Shown: piece by piece, positions 28,401 to 43,400 of the stretch
Position numbering within the stretch: position 1 is the first letter of the stretch
Layout: each line of letters opens with the position of its first letter
NCBI GenBank assembly: GCA_024235875.1
Contig: JACKLP010000005.1
Location: 159,069-223,068, forward strand
DNA: 64,000 bases
Source of the DNA: Burkholderiaceae bacterium
GTDB taxonomy: Bacteria; Pseudomonadota; Gammaproteobacteria; Burkholderiales; Burkholderiaceae_E
Direction: 5' to 3'
Program-made: the position numbers and the translations under genes
Notes under the pieces: generated by a model
The model's input: the letters and a program-made list of their open reading frames with translations, nothing else
Told to the model about the DNA's origin: nothing
Database searches by the model: none

Positions 28401-31400
28401 ATGGGCAAGTCCCGCGCCAGCCAGGGACGCGCACGTGCAAGTACGCGTGCGCGCACGAAAAAACGCTCCGACCCACGATCGGCATCGCCGACCCGGGCCG
28501 GCGTGCCCTTGCGCGCGCGCCCGGACGCCCGCGACACGGCCCGGCGCAGAGCCGATGGGCCGCGCGTGGAGGAGATGGATTCGCGGGTCCTGTTCTCGGC
28601 CGACCTGAACCCGATCGGCGACGGCGCAACGGCGCCGGTCGCGGAGCTGCGGACGTTCGACCCCGGGCTCGGGTCGACCAGCGACACCCCTTCGAGCGAT
28701 ACGCTGGCAAGTGCCGAATCGACGCGAGCGTCGCGCGAACTGGTGCTCGTCGACGCAGGCGTCGCCGACGCCGAGCGCCTGGTCGAGCGGCTCATGGCGG
28801 AATCGGGGACCACCCGCGAACTGTCGGTGGTGCTTCTGGACCCGGATGTCGATGGCATCGCCCAGGTCTCGGCCCTGCTCGCCGACGCCAGGGAGCCGTT
28901 CGATGCGCTGCATCTGATCTCGCATGGCTCGGACGGAAGCGTACGCCTTGGCGCGACGACGCTGGACGCCGGATCGCTGTCGGCGCGCGGCGACGAGATC
29001 GCCGGCTGGCGCACCGCGCTCACCGACTCCGCCGACCTGCTGCTCTACGGTTGCGATGTCGCTTCGACCGACGCCGGTCGCGAGTTCGCCCGCGCGCTCG
29101 CCGGGCTCACGGGCGCCGATGTCGCGGCCTCGGACGATGCGACCGGTCGCGCCGATCATCAGGCCGACTTCGAGCTGGAGTTCCAGACGGGCCTCGTCGA
29201 TACGGCGATCGCCCTGTCGGCGTCGATCCAGGCCGACTTCGATGCCGTGCTTGCGACTTTCACGGTGACCAACGTCAACGATTCCGGCGCGGGGTCGCTG
29301 CGCCAGGCGATCCTGGACGCCAACGGCAATGCCGGGGCCGACCTGATCGACTTCAACATCGCCGGCGCGGGTCCGCATCAGATATCGCCCGTGACGGCGC
29401 TGCCGACGATCACCGACACCGTGGTCATCGACGCGACCACCGAACCCGACTTCGCCGGCACGCCCGTTGTCGAGCTTCGTGGCACCGGCACGACCGGCGC
29501 CAGAGGGCTGTATCTCGCTGCCGGCAGTGACGGCAGCACGGTCCGTGGCTTGGTCATCAACGACTTCGACCTCGCGGGCATCACGCTGGCGGGAAGTGAT
29601 GGACACACGATCGCGGGGAACTACATCGGAACCGATGTCACCGGCAATGCCGTCTTCGGCGCGATGCCGCTCGGATTGCAGCTGGCCGGCGCGAACGCGA
29701 ACACGATCGGCGGCGCATCGAGCACCGATCGAAATGTGATCGCCGGCACAAGCAATACGGCCGTTTCGCTCTATGCGTCCGTCAATAGCGACAATGTGAT
29801 CCGTGGGAACTACATCGGCGTCGGTGCCGATGGATCGACCGCCATGCTCGGACAGGCCGGCATTCAACTCGAGAACGGCGACACGAACAACCTGATCGTC
29901 GACAACGTGGTGGCCGGTAGTGTGAACGGCATCCATGTGATGACGGCCTCCGGAACGACGATCCAGGGAAACCGGATCGGCACGAATGCAGCCGGCACCG
30001 CATCGGTCGGTTCGAGTACGGGCATCACCGTGGAGTCCAGTGCGACCGCGACGGTCATCGGTGGGACCGGCGCCAATGAAGGCAATCTGATCTCGGGTGC
30101 CGTCAACGTCGGCATCTTTGCCGGCGGTACCTCGAGCGGTACGGTGATCCAGGGCAATCGGATCGGCACGCAGATCGATGGCGTATCGGCCCTGGGCAAT
30201 GGTGGCCTCGGTGTTTACGTCGCCGGGTCGGCGAGCGTCGTCGTCGGCGGTCAATCGGTCGCCGAGGGCAACACGATCGCCTTCAACGGCCTTGGGGTCG
30301 GCGTCAACATCACTGGACGCGCGGCGATCCTTGGCAATTCGATCCATTCCAATTCGACGTTCGGAATCGACCTCGGCGTGAACGGCGTCACCGCCAACGA
30401 TGTCGGCGATCCGGACACCGGGCCGAACAACCTGCAGAACTTCCCGGTGCTTACCGCGGCGCGCTCTAACGGCGATGGGACGGTCTGGATCGATGGCACG
30501 CTGAACTCGAACGCGAGCTTGGATCACCGGATCGAATTCTTTGCAGATACCGCGGCCGACCCCACCGGGCACGGCGAGGCAAGGCGGTACCTCGGCTACA
30601 TCGACGTGACGACCGATGGCTCGGGAAACGCGAACTTCGCGGCCCGACTCGATGCGGCGATTCCGGCCGGCGCAGTGATAACGGCGACAGCAACCCGGTT
30701 CTCCGGTGGACAGCCGATCGAGACTTCGGAGTTCGCCCAGAACGTCACTGCCACCGCGAACGCGCCCGGCATCACCATCACCAGCCTGTCATCGGCCGCG
30801 GCCGTGGGCAGTGAGTACCGGGTCAACACCTACACCGCCAATGCCCAGGACAACCCCGTCGTCGCGATGGACGCGAGCGGCAACCAGATCGTGGTGTGGG
30901 CGAGCAACGCGCAGGACGGCAGCAGCTACGGCATCTACGCCCAGCGCATCGCGGCCGATGGCACGGCACTCGGGAGCGAGTTCGCCGTCAATACCACCAC
31001 CGCCGATCTGCAACTCAATCCCCGAGTCGTCAGCGACGACGCCGGGAACTTCGTCGTGGTCTGGCAGAGCAACAACCAGGACGGTGGCGGCTACGGCACC
31101 TTCGCGCGCCGATTCGATTCGACCGGCACCCCGCTGAGCGGCGAATTCCAGGTCAACCAGACCACCAACGGCGCCCAGCAGTTTCCCGACATCGCGATGA
31201 ACGGCAACGGCGACTTCGTCATTGCCTGGTCGGATCAGCTCCAGGACGGCAACGGCTATGGTGTCTACGCCCGGCGCTACGCGGCCGATGGCACGGCACT
31301 CGGCAACGAGTTCCTGGTCAATACGTACACGATCGACAACCAGTACCAGCCCCGCGTCGACATGAACGCGTCGGGCGCCTTCGTCATCGCCTGGCACAGC

Positions 31401-34400
31401 ATGCTGCAAGACGGCGGCGACCTGGGCGTGTACGCCCAGCGCTACGACATGTTCGGCAACGCGGCCGGCACCGAATTCCGTGTGAACACCACGACCGCGA
31501 ACCCGCAGGCGCGGCCCAACGTCGCCCTCGCCGACGACGGTACGTTCGTGATCGCGTGGGATTCCTACCTCCAGGACGGCGCGAACTACGGCATCTACAT
31601 GCGGCGCTTCGACGCCGCCGGCTCGCCGCTGACCGGCGAGCTTCTCGTGAACACGACCACGGCGAACGACCAGAGTCGGAACGCGATCGCCATGGCGCCC
31701 TCGGGCGAGTTCGTCGTGACCTGGACCGACAATGCGATCGATGCCAGTGGCGCAGCGATCGTCGCGCAGCGGTTTGCCGCAGATGCCACGCCGGTCGGGA
31801 CCGAGTTCATCGTCAACACGACCACGACCAATATCCAGGACCGTTCCGATGTCGCGTTCAGTCGATCCGGCACCGACTTTGCCGTGGTCTGGCAGAGCAA
31901 CCTGCAGGACGGCAGCAACTATGGCATCTACGGGCAGCGCTTCGGGCTGCGGACGACCGAAGCGGGCGGTAGCGCGAGCTTTTCGGTCGTCCTGGACGCT
32001 GCACCGGCGTCCGACGTCACGATCAATCTGTCGCTCAGCAGCCCTGACGCCGGCAACCTGTCGACACCGAGCCTGGTGTTCAATGCGGGCAACTGGAGCA
32101 CGCCCCAGACGGTGACCGTGACCGACATCGCGGACCTGCTTGCCACCGGCGATCAGCGTTTTCTCGCGGTGACGGCTTCGGCCGTGTCCGCCGATCCGGA
32201 CTACGCCGGGCTCGATGCGCTCGACGTGTCCATCACCGCTCTCGACGACGACCCGTACAACGTGCTGGTCGTCGACACGACCAGCGATGTCAGCGACGGC
32301 GATACCTCGAGCGTGGCCGCACTCTATGCCGACCGCGGTGCCGACGGGCGGATCTCGCTGCGCGAGGCGATCGCGGCCGCCAATGCAACCGCCAATGCGA
32401 TTGGCGGTGCCGACCATATCGTGTTCGACATCCCCGACGCGCTGTTCAACGGCGCGCACACGATTGCGCTGGGCGCCGCGCTGCCGACGATCACGGATGC
32501 CGTGGTCATCGATGCCACTACCGAGCCCGACTTCGGCGGCACGCCGATGATCGAACTCAACGGCGTCGGCGCCGGCGCCAGCGTGTCCGGACTCACCCTG
32601 GCCGACGGCGCCAGCGGCAGCACCGTGCGCGGGCTCGTGATCAACCGCTTCACCGCCAACGGACTGGTGGTCGAGGGCAGCAACAACCTGCTCGCCGGGA
32701 ACTACATTGGTACCGATGTGGCCGGCACCAGCGGTGCCGGCAATACCATCGTCGGCATCCGGCTCGACAATCCCACGGCATTTGGCAACCAAATCGGCGG
32801 CCTGACCGCGGCCGATCGCAACGTGGTGTCCGGAAACGGCGCCCAGGGCATCCGGATCAGCTTCGGCGCGCACGACAACGTCGTCCTGGGCAACTACATC
32901 GGTACCGACGCCAGCGGCAGCTTCGGCGTGGCGAACTCGAACGATGGTATCCGGATCATCGATGCCGGCACCGAGTCCAATACGATCGGGGGCACGCTGG
33001 CCGGGGCTGGCAACCTGATCGCATACAACACGGGCCGGGGCGTGGACGTCGTCACCGGTTCGCACACGATTCTCGGCAACTCGATTCACGATAACGGCAC
33101 GATCGGAATCGACCTGAACATCGACGGCGTGACGGCCAACGATGCCGGCGACGCCGATACGGGGCCGAACGATCTGCAGAACTTCCCCGTGCTTGCGACG
33201 GCCAGTTCGAGCGCCGGCGACACCACGGTGACCGGATCGCTGAACTCCACGGCCAGCACGACTTTCCGGATCGAGTACTTCTCCAGCCCGGTTGCCGACG
33301 GCACCGGCTACGGCGAGGGCGCGACCTACCTGGGCTTCGACACCGTCACTACCGATGGGACCGGCAACGCCACTATCAACACGACACTCGTCGGCGTCTC
33401 GACGACGGTGGGGCACGTCGTGAGCGCAACCGCGACCGTGGACAACGGTGGTGGCAGCTATGGCGCGAGTTCGGAGTTTTCGAACGCGCTGACCGTCACC
33501 TCCGGCACGAGCGCCGCCCCAACTGTCGGCTTTGGCGGTGGCGAGATCACCGCAACCGAGAATGCGGCGCCGTTGATCCTCGATGCCGGCGCCACCGTCT
33601 CCGACGCCGACTCGCCCGACTTCGACACGGGCCATCTGATCGCGGCAATCTCGTTCAACGGCCAGCCGGAAGACCGGCTCACCATCGTCCATGAAGGAAC
33701 CGGATTCGGCCAGGTCGGCGTCTCGGGCAGCAACCTCAGTTTCAGCGGCGTTTCGATCGGCACGTTCACGGGCGGCACCGACGGATCGACACCGCTCGAC
33801 GTCACCTTCAACGCGAACGCAAACGCATCGGTGGTCCAGGCGGTGCTCAGACGGATCGCGTTCCAGGCGGTCGGCGAAGATCCGAGCTCGCTCACCCGCA
33901 CGGTGGGTGTCACGGTGAGCGACGGCGACGGCGGAACCTCGCTGACGCCGACGATCGACATCAAGGTGGACGGCGACACCGACGTCTGGGTGACCACGAC
34001 CAGCGACACCGCCGACGGCGACACGAGCTCGATGGATGCGCTGTTGGCCGACCGTGGCGCCGACGGCCGGATCTCCCTGCGCGAGGCGATCACCGCTGCC
34101 AACAACACCGTCGGCGTCGACAAGATCTACTTCGACATCCCCGAAGCGCTGGTCGGCGGCGCGCATACCATCCGCCCGACCTCCGCGCTCCCGGCCCTGT
34201 CGGATACGGTCTTCATCGATGCAACGACCGAGCCCGACTTCATCGGGACACCGGTGGTGGAGATCGACGGTTCGCTGGCCGGCAGCGCAACCGGCCTGGT
34301 CATCGGGACCGGCGCCTCCGGTTCTACGATTCGAGGACTGGCGATCAACCGGTTCGCGAGCAACGGCATACAGTTCAGCAGCGGGGTCGACAACGTCACG

Positions 34401-37400
34401 ATCGTCGGCAATCACATCGGCACCGACGTCACCGGCACGATCGCGCTGGGCAACGGCGCAAGCGGCATCCTGCTCAGCAACACCGCCAACTCGCAGATCG
34501 GTGGCGCCACGGCGGCCGATCGCAACGTGATCGCCGACAACGGCTCGAGCGGCATCCGGATCATCGGCGGATCGAGTGGCAACGCGATCCAAGGCAACTT
34601 GATCGGTATCGGCACGAATGGCGCCGCGCTGGGCAATACCACGACGAACATCCTCTTTGGCACCGGCGGCCCGAACAACAACCTGGTGGGTGGCACGGCT
34701 CCGGGCGAGGGCAACACGATCGCCAACAGCACCGGCAGCGGTATCGGCATGTCGTCCTCCGCGGGCAGCGGAAACGCCTTTCTTGGCAACCTGATCCACG
34801 ACAACACGACTCACGGCATCAGCATGGCCGGCACGCCGGGCAACGATGCCGAGGACGCAGACAGCGGGCCGAACGACCTGCTCAACTTCCCGGTGCTGGT
34901 CGACGTCGTGCAAAACGGTGCCGACCTGGACCTGACATTCGCGCTCGACGTCCCGGCCGGCAACTATCGGATCGAGTTCTTCGGCAACCCTGGGGGCGTC
35001 GATCCGCTCTGGCTCGGCGAAGGCGAGGTCTTGCTGGGCGCCGCCAGCGTGAGCACGACCGGAGCCGCTGGCTACGAGACCTTTACCCGGACGCTGATCG
35101 GGGTGGCGCCGTCTCAACTCGAGGGCATCAGCGCCACGCTGACCCAGGATCTCGGTGGCGGCAACTACGGCTCCACGTCGGAGTTCGGGACTTCTTTCGC
35201 CGGCGCGGGCGTCCTGGTCGTGAACACCACCGACGATGTGTCGGATGGCGATACCTCGAGCATCACGGCCTTGCTGGGCAATCGCGGCGCCGACGAGCTG
35301 ATCAGCCTGCGCGAGGCGATCGCGGCGGCGAACAACACGGTCAACGGGGCCAGCCCGGACGAGATCCGCTTCGACATCCCCGACGCGCTGGTCGGGGGTG
35401 CGCACACGATCCAGCTCGCCTCGGGACTACCCGCGATCACCGACGCGGTCGTCATCGACGCGAGTTCCGAACCCGACTTCGTCGGCATGCCGATCGTGGT
35501 GCTCGACGGCAGTCTTGCGGGCGGGTCGCACGGCTTGCACCTGCAGGCCGACGACTCGACGATCCGAGGATTGGTCATCGGGAACTTCGGCATTTCCGGG
35601 ATCGTCATCGATGGCGGATCGAACAATGCGATCGTCGGAAACTATGTCGGTACCGACGTCACCGGACTAGTCGCTGCCCCGAACGTCTCGCACGGGATTT
35701 CCATCATTGCAGGGGCAAACAATACGATCGGTGGCACGGGTGCGCAAGACGGCAACGTCGTGTCCGGCAACGGTGCCAGCGGCGTCGTACTCAACCTCGG
35801 TGCGACCGGCAACTTCGTGCAGGGGAACCTGATCGGCCTCGGAGCCGACGGGACGACCACGCTCGGCAACACGACCTTCGGCGTCACGATCGGCCCCGGC
35901 GGCGCCAGCCCGGGCAACACGATCGGTGGCTCGGTAGCGGGTGCGCGCAACATCATCTCCGGCAACGGCGCGGCGGGAATCCGGATCGGCCTGGGCAATG
36001 GCAACACGGTGCTGGGCAACTACATCGGGACTGACGCGGCAGGTATCGCGTCACGGCCGAACCTCGATGGCATCCAGGTCTACTCGGCGAACAACACGAT
36101 CGGCGGCACGGGTGCGCTGGATGGCAATCTGGTCTCGGGCAACACCAGTACCGGGATCGTCATCTCGGGCGCGAGCGCATCCGGCAACCAGGTGCTGGGA
36201 AACTTCGTCGGTACCAATGCCGCGGGATCCCTCGCACTGGGCAACGGCGACAACGGTATCTCGATCGGCGCGGGAGCCGCCGGAAACACGATCGGCGGCA
36301 CGGCCGCGGGCAGCCGCAACCTGGTGTCGGGCAACACGGGCGGCATCGACATCTCCGGCGCCGATACCGACGACAACGTCGTCTCCGGGAACTGGGTCGG
36401 CACCGACGCCGCAGGCACCGGTGCGATCGCGAACAGCAATGTCGGCATCGCGGTGTCAGCAGGCGCGGACGGGACTGTGATCGGTGGCGCGACCGCGGCG
36501 CATCGCAACGTAGTGGCCGGCGCCTCGATCGACGCGATCCGGCTCAACGCCGTCACCAATACGAGCATCCTGAGCAACTACATCGGAACCGACGCGACCG
36601 GCACCGTGGACCTGGGGGCCGCACAGGAAGGCATCGAGGTGGTCTCGTCGACCGGCACCGTCATCGGGCAGGCGGGCGCGGGCAACCTGATCAGCGGCAA
36701 CGATGGCGGCGGCATCGGACTGCAGACAGGGGCCAGCGCGAGCACGATCCAGGGCAACCTGATCGGCACGGCCGCGGACGGCAGTACGCCGCTGGCCAAC
36801 GTGGGGCATCCCATCTACATCACCGGCGCGGGCTCAGACAACAATTTGATCGGCGGCATCAACGCTGGCGAAGGCAATACGCTGGCCAACGGAACGGGCG
36901 ACGGCGTGTCGTTGTGGGCAGACGCCGGAACCGGCAATGCGATCCTCGGCAATCTCTTCCTGGACAACGCCGGGCTCGGCATCGACCTGTCGAACGACGG
37001 CGTGAGCGCCAATGACGCAACCGACGTCGACGCCGGCCCGAACACCCTGCTGAACTTTCCGGTGCTGGTCAGTGCCGAGGTCAGCGGAACCGATCTTTCG
37101 GTCCGGACCACGCTGAGCCAGGCGCTTCCCAACACGCTGCTGCGGATCGAGTTCTACAACAGTCCGCTTGGTACCGAGGATGCCAGCGGCCACGGCGAGG
37201 GGCGGCAGTTCCTCGGTGCGTCGAACATATTGACCGATGGCAGCGGCAACGCGGACGTGGTGATCGTCCTCAATGGCGTCAGCGTGGCAGCCGACGACCG
37301 GGTCAGCGCGACCGCGACCCGCGACCTGGGCGGCGGAAACTACGGAGACACGTCCGAGTTCGCGCTCAACGTCGTGGCCACGGCGGCGAACCAGGACCCG

Positions 37401-40400
37401 GTCATCGCCTTTGGCGAGGGCGACAAGGCATACACCGAGAACGGCGCGGCGATCATCATCGATGCAAGCGCCACCGCTTCGGACGCGGACTCCGCCGACT
37501 TCGACGGCGGCCATCTGCTGGTCGATGTCCCGACCAACGGCGACGCCTACGATCGGATCGAGATCCGCAACGAAGGCATGGGGGCCGGACAGGTCGGAGT
37601 CTCCGGGAACCAGGTCTACTTCGGGGGAAGCTTGATCGGGACTTTCTCCGGCTCGGGTGCACCGCTCGACGTCTCTTTCAACGCCACCGCCGATGCGACT
37701 GCGGTCCAGTCCGTGATGCGCAACATCACCTTCCGGAACCTGAGCCAGGATCCCTCGGTGCTGACGCGCGTGGTGCGGTTCGCGCTGAGCGACGGCGACG
37801 GAGGCAATTCCCTCGCCATCGCCAAGAACATCACGATCGCGGCCGACTCCGACCTGTGGGTGACGACGACGGCCGACACCGCCGACGGCGACACGTCCTC
37901 GGTCCAGGCACTGCTGGCCGATCGCGGTGCCGACGGCCGGATCTCGTTGCGCGAAGCCATCATCGCCACCAACAATACGTTGGGCGCCAACGAGATCTAT
38001 TTCGACATTCCCGATGCGCTCGTCGGCGGTGCGCACACGATCCAGCCCTCGTCCGCGCTGCCCGTGATCACGGATACCGTCGTTATCGACGGATCGAGCG
38101 AGCCCGACTTCTCGGGCACGCCGATCGTGAGATTGAATGGCACGGGCGGCCCGCCGAAGACCGGCCTGGCCTTGGGGGCTGGCAGCGACGGCAGCACGAT
38201 CCGAGCGCTGGCGATCGTGAACTTCGCAAACGGCGGGATTCAGATCAGCGGCTCGGAGTCGAACCTGGTCGCGGGCAACTATGTCGGGCTCGACGTAGAC
38301 GGTAGTACGGTCGCGGGCAATGGCAGCGCAGGCATCACGATCACCGGCGCGTCGCGCGGAAACGTGATCGGCGGGAGCACAGCCACCGATCGGAACGTGA
38401 TCTCGGGCAACCAGACCGGCGTATTGCTCAACGGCGCGGCGGTGACCAGCAACAGCGTCACGGGCAACTTCATCGGCACCGACGCGAGCGGCGATCTCGA
38501 CCGCGGCAACACCACCGACGGAATCGAAATCTCGGGCGGTGCGCACGACAACGTCGTCGGTGGCGCGCTGGCCGCGCAACGCAACGTCATCGCCGGCAAC
38601 GACAACGACGGGGTCTGGATCACCGACGCCGGGACAAACGCGAACATCGTCATCGGAAACTGGATCGGCGTCGGCGCCTCCGGGGGAGCATTGCAAAACA
38701 GCTTCCACGGCGTCGCGATCGAGAACGGCGCCGCCGGCGCGCGTATCGGCGGCACGGGGCCGGGCGACGGCAACCGAATCGAGAACAACGCCTGGGACGG
38801 CGTGTCGATCTCCGGCGCCGGCACCGGCAACGCCGTGCTCGGCAACTCGATTCAGGCCAGCGGCGATCTCGGCATCGACCTGGGCAACGATGGCGTGACC
38901 GCCAACGACGCGGGCGATACCGACAGCGGCGCGAACGACCTGCAGAACATGCCGGTGCTGCAGGCTGCCGGGACCAGTGCCGGCGATACGCGGATCATCG
39001 GAAGCCTGAACGGCGCGGCCAGCACGACATTCAGGATCGAGTTCTTCTCATCGGCCGCCGCGGATCCGTCCGGGTTCGGCGAGGGCGCGGTCTACCTTGG
39101 ATCCACGACCGTCGTCACCGACGGCACCGGCAACGCCGGCTTCGACGTGACGCTGGTCGCGGTCTCGGTGCTCGAAGGCGACCGGGTCACGGCGACCGCC
39201 ACCGTGGATCTCGGTGGTGGCCTGTTCGGCTCGAGTTCGGAGTTTGCCGCCAACGTCGTCGCGGGCGGCCTGGCGCCGTCGATCGATCTCGACGCCAACG
39301 ATTCGGCGGCGGGCGGACTCGACTTCGCGACCACCTGGATCGAGGGCAGCGGCCCGGTCCTGATCGCCGATACCGATGCGCTTCTGACCGATGTCGACAG
39401 TACCAACCTCCAGTCTCTGACGGTAACACTGACCAATCCGTTCGACGGCGTCGACGAGTCGCTCACGGCCGACACATCGGGCACCTCGATCTCGGCGAAC
39501 TACGACAGCGGCACCGGCGTGCTGTCCCTGACCGGCGCCGACACCGTAGCGAACTACCAGCAAGTGCTGCGCACCGTCCGATACGACAATGCGTCGCTCG
39601 CGCCGGAAACGACGAGTCGCATCGTGAGCTTCGTCGCAAGCGACGGCATCTCCGACAGCCCGAGCGCGACCTCGACCGTCTCGATCACGGCAGTCGACAA
39701 TGCCCCAACGCTGACGGTCACCGGAAGCGGCGTCGCCTCGGCGGGTGCCGCGTACACGATCAATCTCGGCGCGACCGACCCGGAAGGCGTCACCATCACC
39801 ACTTGGACGATCAATTGGGGAGACGGCAGTGTCGAGACGATCGCCGGCAACCCGCCGACCGCAGCGCACACCTACGATGCCGCACTGACCGGCCGAACGA
39901 TCAACGTGACAGCGTCGGCGACCGACCCCAGCGGCACGCATTTCGGCGCGCGGCTGTACGTGCCGTCCTGGTCCGGGACGGATCTGGTTCACGTCTATGC
40001 CGGCGCCGACGGTGCGTTCGTGGGCACGATGGCCCCCATCACCGACGGTCTCGACGACCATATCGAGGTGGTCCAGGGACCTAACGGGAACCTGTTCATC
40101 TCCTCGGAACAAAGCAGTAGCGTCCTGGAGTATCAGCTCGACGGCACCCTCGTGGGGACCTTCGTCACGGCCGGTTCGGGTGGCTTGAGTGCATCGGCGG
40201 GCCTGGCATTCGGCGCCGACGGCAATCTGTATGTAGCCTCCTACGGCTCCGGCGACATCCTTCGCTACGATGGGTCGACCGGCGCCTTCATCGACGTGTT
40301 CGTGGCGAGCGGCACGGGCGGTCTGGCGACCCCGCTGGGCCTGAACTTCGGCCCGGACGGCATGCTCTACGTGGCAAGCCGGGGCGCCAACAATCTCCTG

Positions 40401-43400
40401 CGCTTCGACCCCACGACAGGCGCGCACGATGCGAGCTTCAATGGCGACTTGAACGGCGGTACGCCCGAGGACTTCGTCTTTGCCCCGAGCGGCGAGATCC
40501 TCGCAGCCGACATCGGTGGCAACGTGGTTCGCATCGACGCGACCACGGGTGGCTCCCTGGGGACCTTCGTGGCTTCGGGCACCGGCGGGTTGACCAGTGT
40601 CGCCGGTCTCGCCTACGGCCCCGATGGCGAACTATACGTCGCCGACCAGGGCGCCCACACGATCCGGAAATACGACGGCCAGACCGGCGCCTATCTGGGC
40701 GACCATGTCCCCGGTGGAACGGGCGGCCTGGTCAACCCCGCCTACATCACCTTCGAGGCCGATCACCAGGTCGTGGTCGGTGCATCCGCAAGCCCCGTGA
40801 TCGTCGTTGGCGGAACGGCCGGCTACACCGAGAACGAGCCGCCCGTCCTCATCGACACGGGCGCCACCGTGAGCGATGCGGATTCGCCGGACTTCGATGG
40901 CGGCCACCTGATCGTCGACTTCACGGCCAACGGTTCGGTTGCGGACCGCCTCACCGTCATTGATGAGGGCACGGGTGCGGGCCAGGTCGGCGTGGCGGGT
41001 TCGGTCCTGTCCTATGGTGGCACCAGTATTGGAACGATGGTCGGCGGCACCGACGGCTCGACGCCGCTGGACATCAGCTTCAACGCCAGCGCCGACGCGG
41101 CGGCGGTCCAGGCCGTCACCCGTCGGATCGCCTATCAGGCCGTCGGCGAAGACCCCAGCACGCTGACTCGCACGGTGCGGTTCACGCTGACGGATGGCGA
41201 CGGCGCCACCTCCGCGCCCGCCAGCACGAACATCTCGGTCAGTGCCGACTCGGACGTGTGGGTCACCACGACCGCGGACGCGGCTGACGGCGATACGTCC
41301 TCCGTGCAGGCACTGCTGGCCGATCGCGGAGCCGATGGCCGCATCTCGCTGCGCGAAGCCATCATCGCCACCAACAATACGTTGGGCGCCAACGAGATCT
41401 ATTTCGACATTCCCGATGCGCTCGTCGGCGGCGCGCATACGATCAACCCGCTCTCGGCCCTGCCCGCGATCACGGACGCCGTCGTCCTCGACGCCACCAC
41501 CGAGCCCGACTTCGCCGGCACGCCGATGGTGGTGCTCGATGGCAACGATCTGGCGGCCGACGGCATCGCGCTGGCGGCCGGGTCCGGCGGGAGCACGATT
41601 CGCGGGCTGCTCGTCCGCGATTTCAACGGCATCGCGATCCGCATCGACACCGGCTCCGATGCGAACACGGTTTCTGGCAACTATATCGGTTCGCTCACCA
41701 CGGCCGGCACCAATGCCGGCGCCGCCGAGCGAAACGCGGGCAATGCACTCAGCATACAGAGCGCCGGCAACATCATCGGCGGTACGAGCGCGAACGACAG
41801 AAACATCATTTCCGGCAACTCGGCTACCAGCATTCAACTATGGACCGCGAACGCCAACGGCAACCTGGTCCAGGGCAACTTCATCGGTACGGACGCATCC
41901 GGGACGATCGGCATCGGGAATACGGGTGTCGGCATCCAGATTGGGGGCGGTGGCTCGAACAACACGATCGGAGGATTGGCGCCCGGTGCCGCCAATGTCA
42001 TCGCCAACTCGACCTGGGCCGGCATAGAACTGCGCGACGCCGGAACGTCGGGCAACGTCGTTCAGGGCAACTTCATCGGTACCGATCTGACGGCCACCAT
42101 CGATCTCGGAAATGCGGAACATGGTGTGAGGGCCATACTGGGTGCGGGCGGCAACCTGGTCGGAGGCACGAGCGCCGGCGCCGGCAACGTGATCGCCAAC
42201 AGCAACCTATCCGGTGCCAGCATCGTGAATGGCTCGATTCTGAGCATCATTGGCAACCGGTTCATTGCCAACAACGGGCTGGGTATCGACATCGGCGACA
42301 ACGGTGTCACGGCCAACGACGCCGGCGACGGTGACACCGGCTCGAACAATCTCCAGAACTATCCGGTGCTGGTCAGTGCCAACTCGACGGGCGGCAACAC
42401 CACGATCATCGGTTCGCTGAACAGCACGGCCGGCACGACCTTCCGAATCGAGTACTTTTCGTCCGCGGCGGGCGATGCGACCGGATCTGGCGAGGGCGAA
42501 ACCTTCCTCGGCTTCGACACCGTCACCACCGACGGATCAGGCAATGCGTCGATCAATTCGACCCTAGTCGGCGTCAGCGTGACCGCCGGACACGTCGTCT
42601 CGGCCACCGCCACCCTGGACCTCGGTGCCGGCAACCACGGCGAGACTTCGGAGTTCGCCGCCAATGTCGTGGCGACTGCTGGCAACCAGCCACCGGTGAT
42701 CAATTTCGGGGAGGGAAACAAGGCCTTCATCGAGAACGGGACGGCGCTGTTCATCGATACGACGGCGACCGCGTCGGACCTGGACTCGCCCGACTTCGAC
42801 ACGGGTCACCTGGTCGTCGACATTTCTGCCAACGGATCGGCCGAGGATCGCCTGAGCATCGTTCACGAGGGCACCGGCGCCGGCCAGATCGGCGTCTCGG
42901 GCGCCAACGTCTCTTTTGGTGGCGTGACGATCGCAACCTTTGCCGGTGGCACCGACGGTTCGACGCCGCTCGACATCACCTTCAACGCCAGCGCCGATGC
43001 GGGCGCCGTGCAGGCGTTGATGCGGCGGATCGCGTACGAGGCCGTGGGCGAGGATCCGAGTACGTTGACCCGCACCGTGCGCTTCACGCTTTCGGACGGC
43101 GATGGCGCGACCTCGACGCCGACAAGCAAGGACATCACGATCACCGGCGACAGCGACCTCTGGGTCACCACCACGGCCGACACCGCCGATGGCGACACCT
43201 CCTCGGTGCAGGCGCTGCTGGCCGATCGCGGCGCCGATGGTCGCATCAGCCTGCGCGAGGCGATCATCGCCACCAACAATACCGTCGGCCTCAACCAGAT
43301 CTGGTTCGACATTCCCGACGCGCTGCTGGGCGGCGCACATACGATCACCCCGGTGTCGGCACTGCCCACGATCACCGACGCGGTCATCCTTGATGCCAGC

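Noticed and set aside
30789..35405. A 1538-codon open frame on the minus strand opposite the first giant gene
   Set aside because: It is Asp/Arg/Val/Gly-rich with no domain pattern and mirrors the repeats of the plus strand. High GC and strong third-position bias create such shadows. The same applies to 45270-48566, 42564-44390, 36834-38708, 28188-30572 and 59196-61226 on the minus strand.
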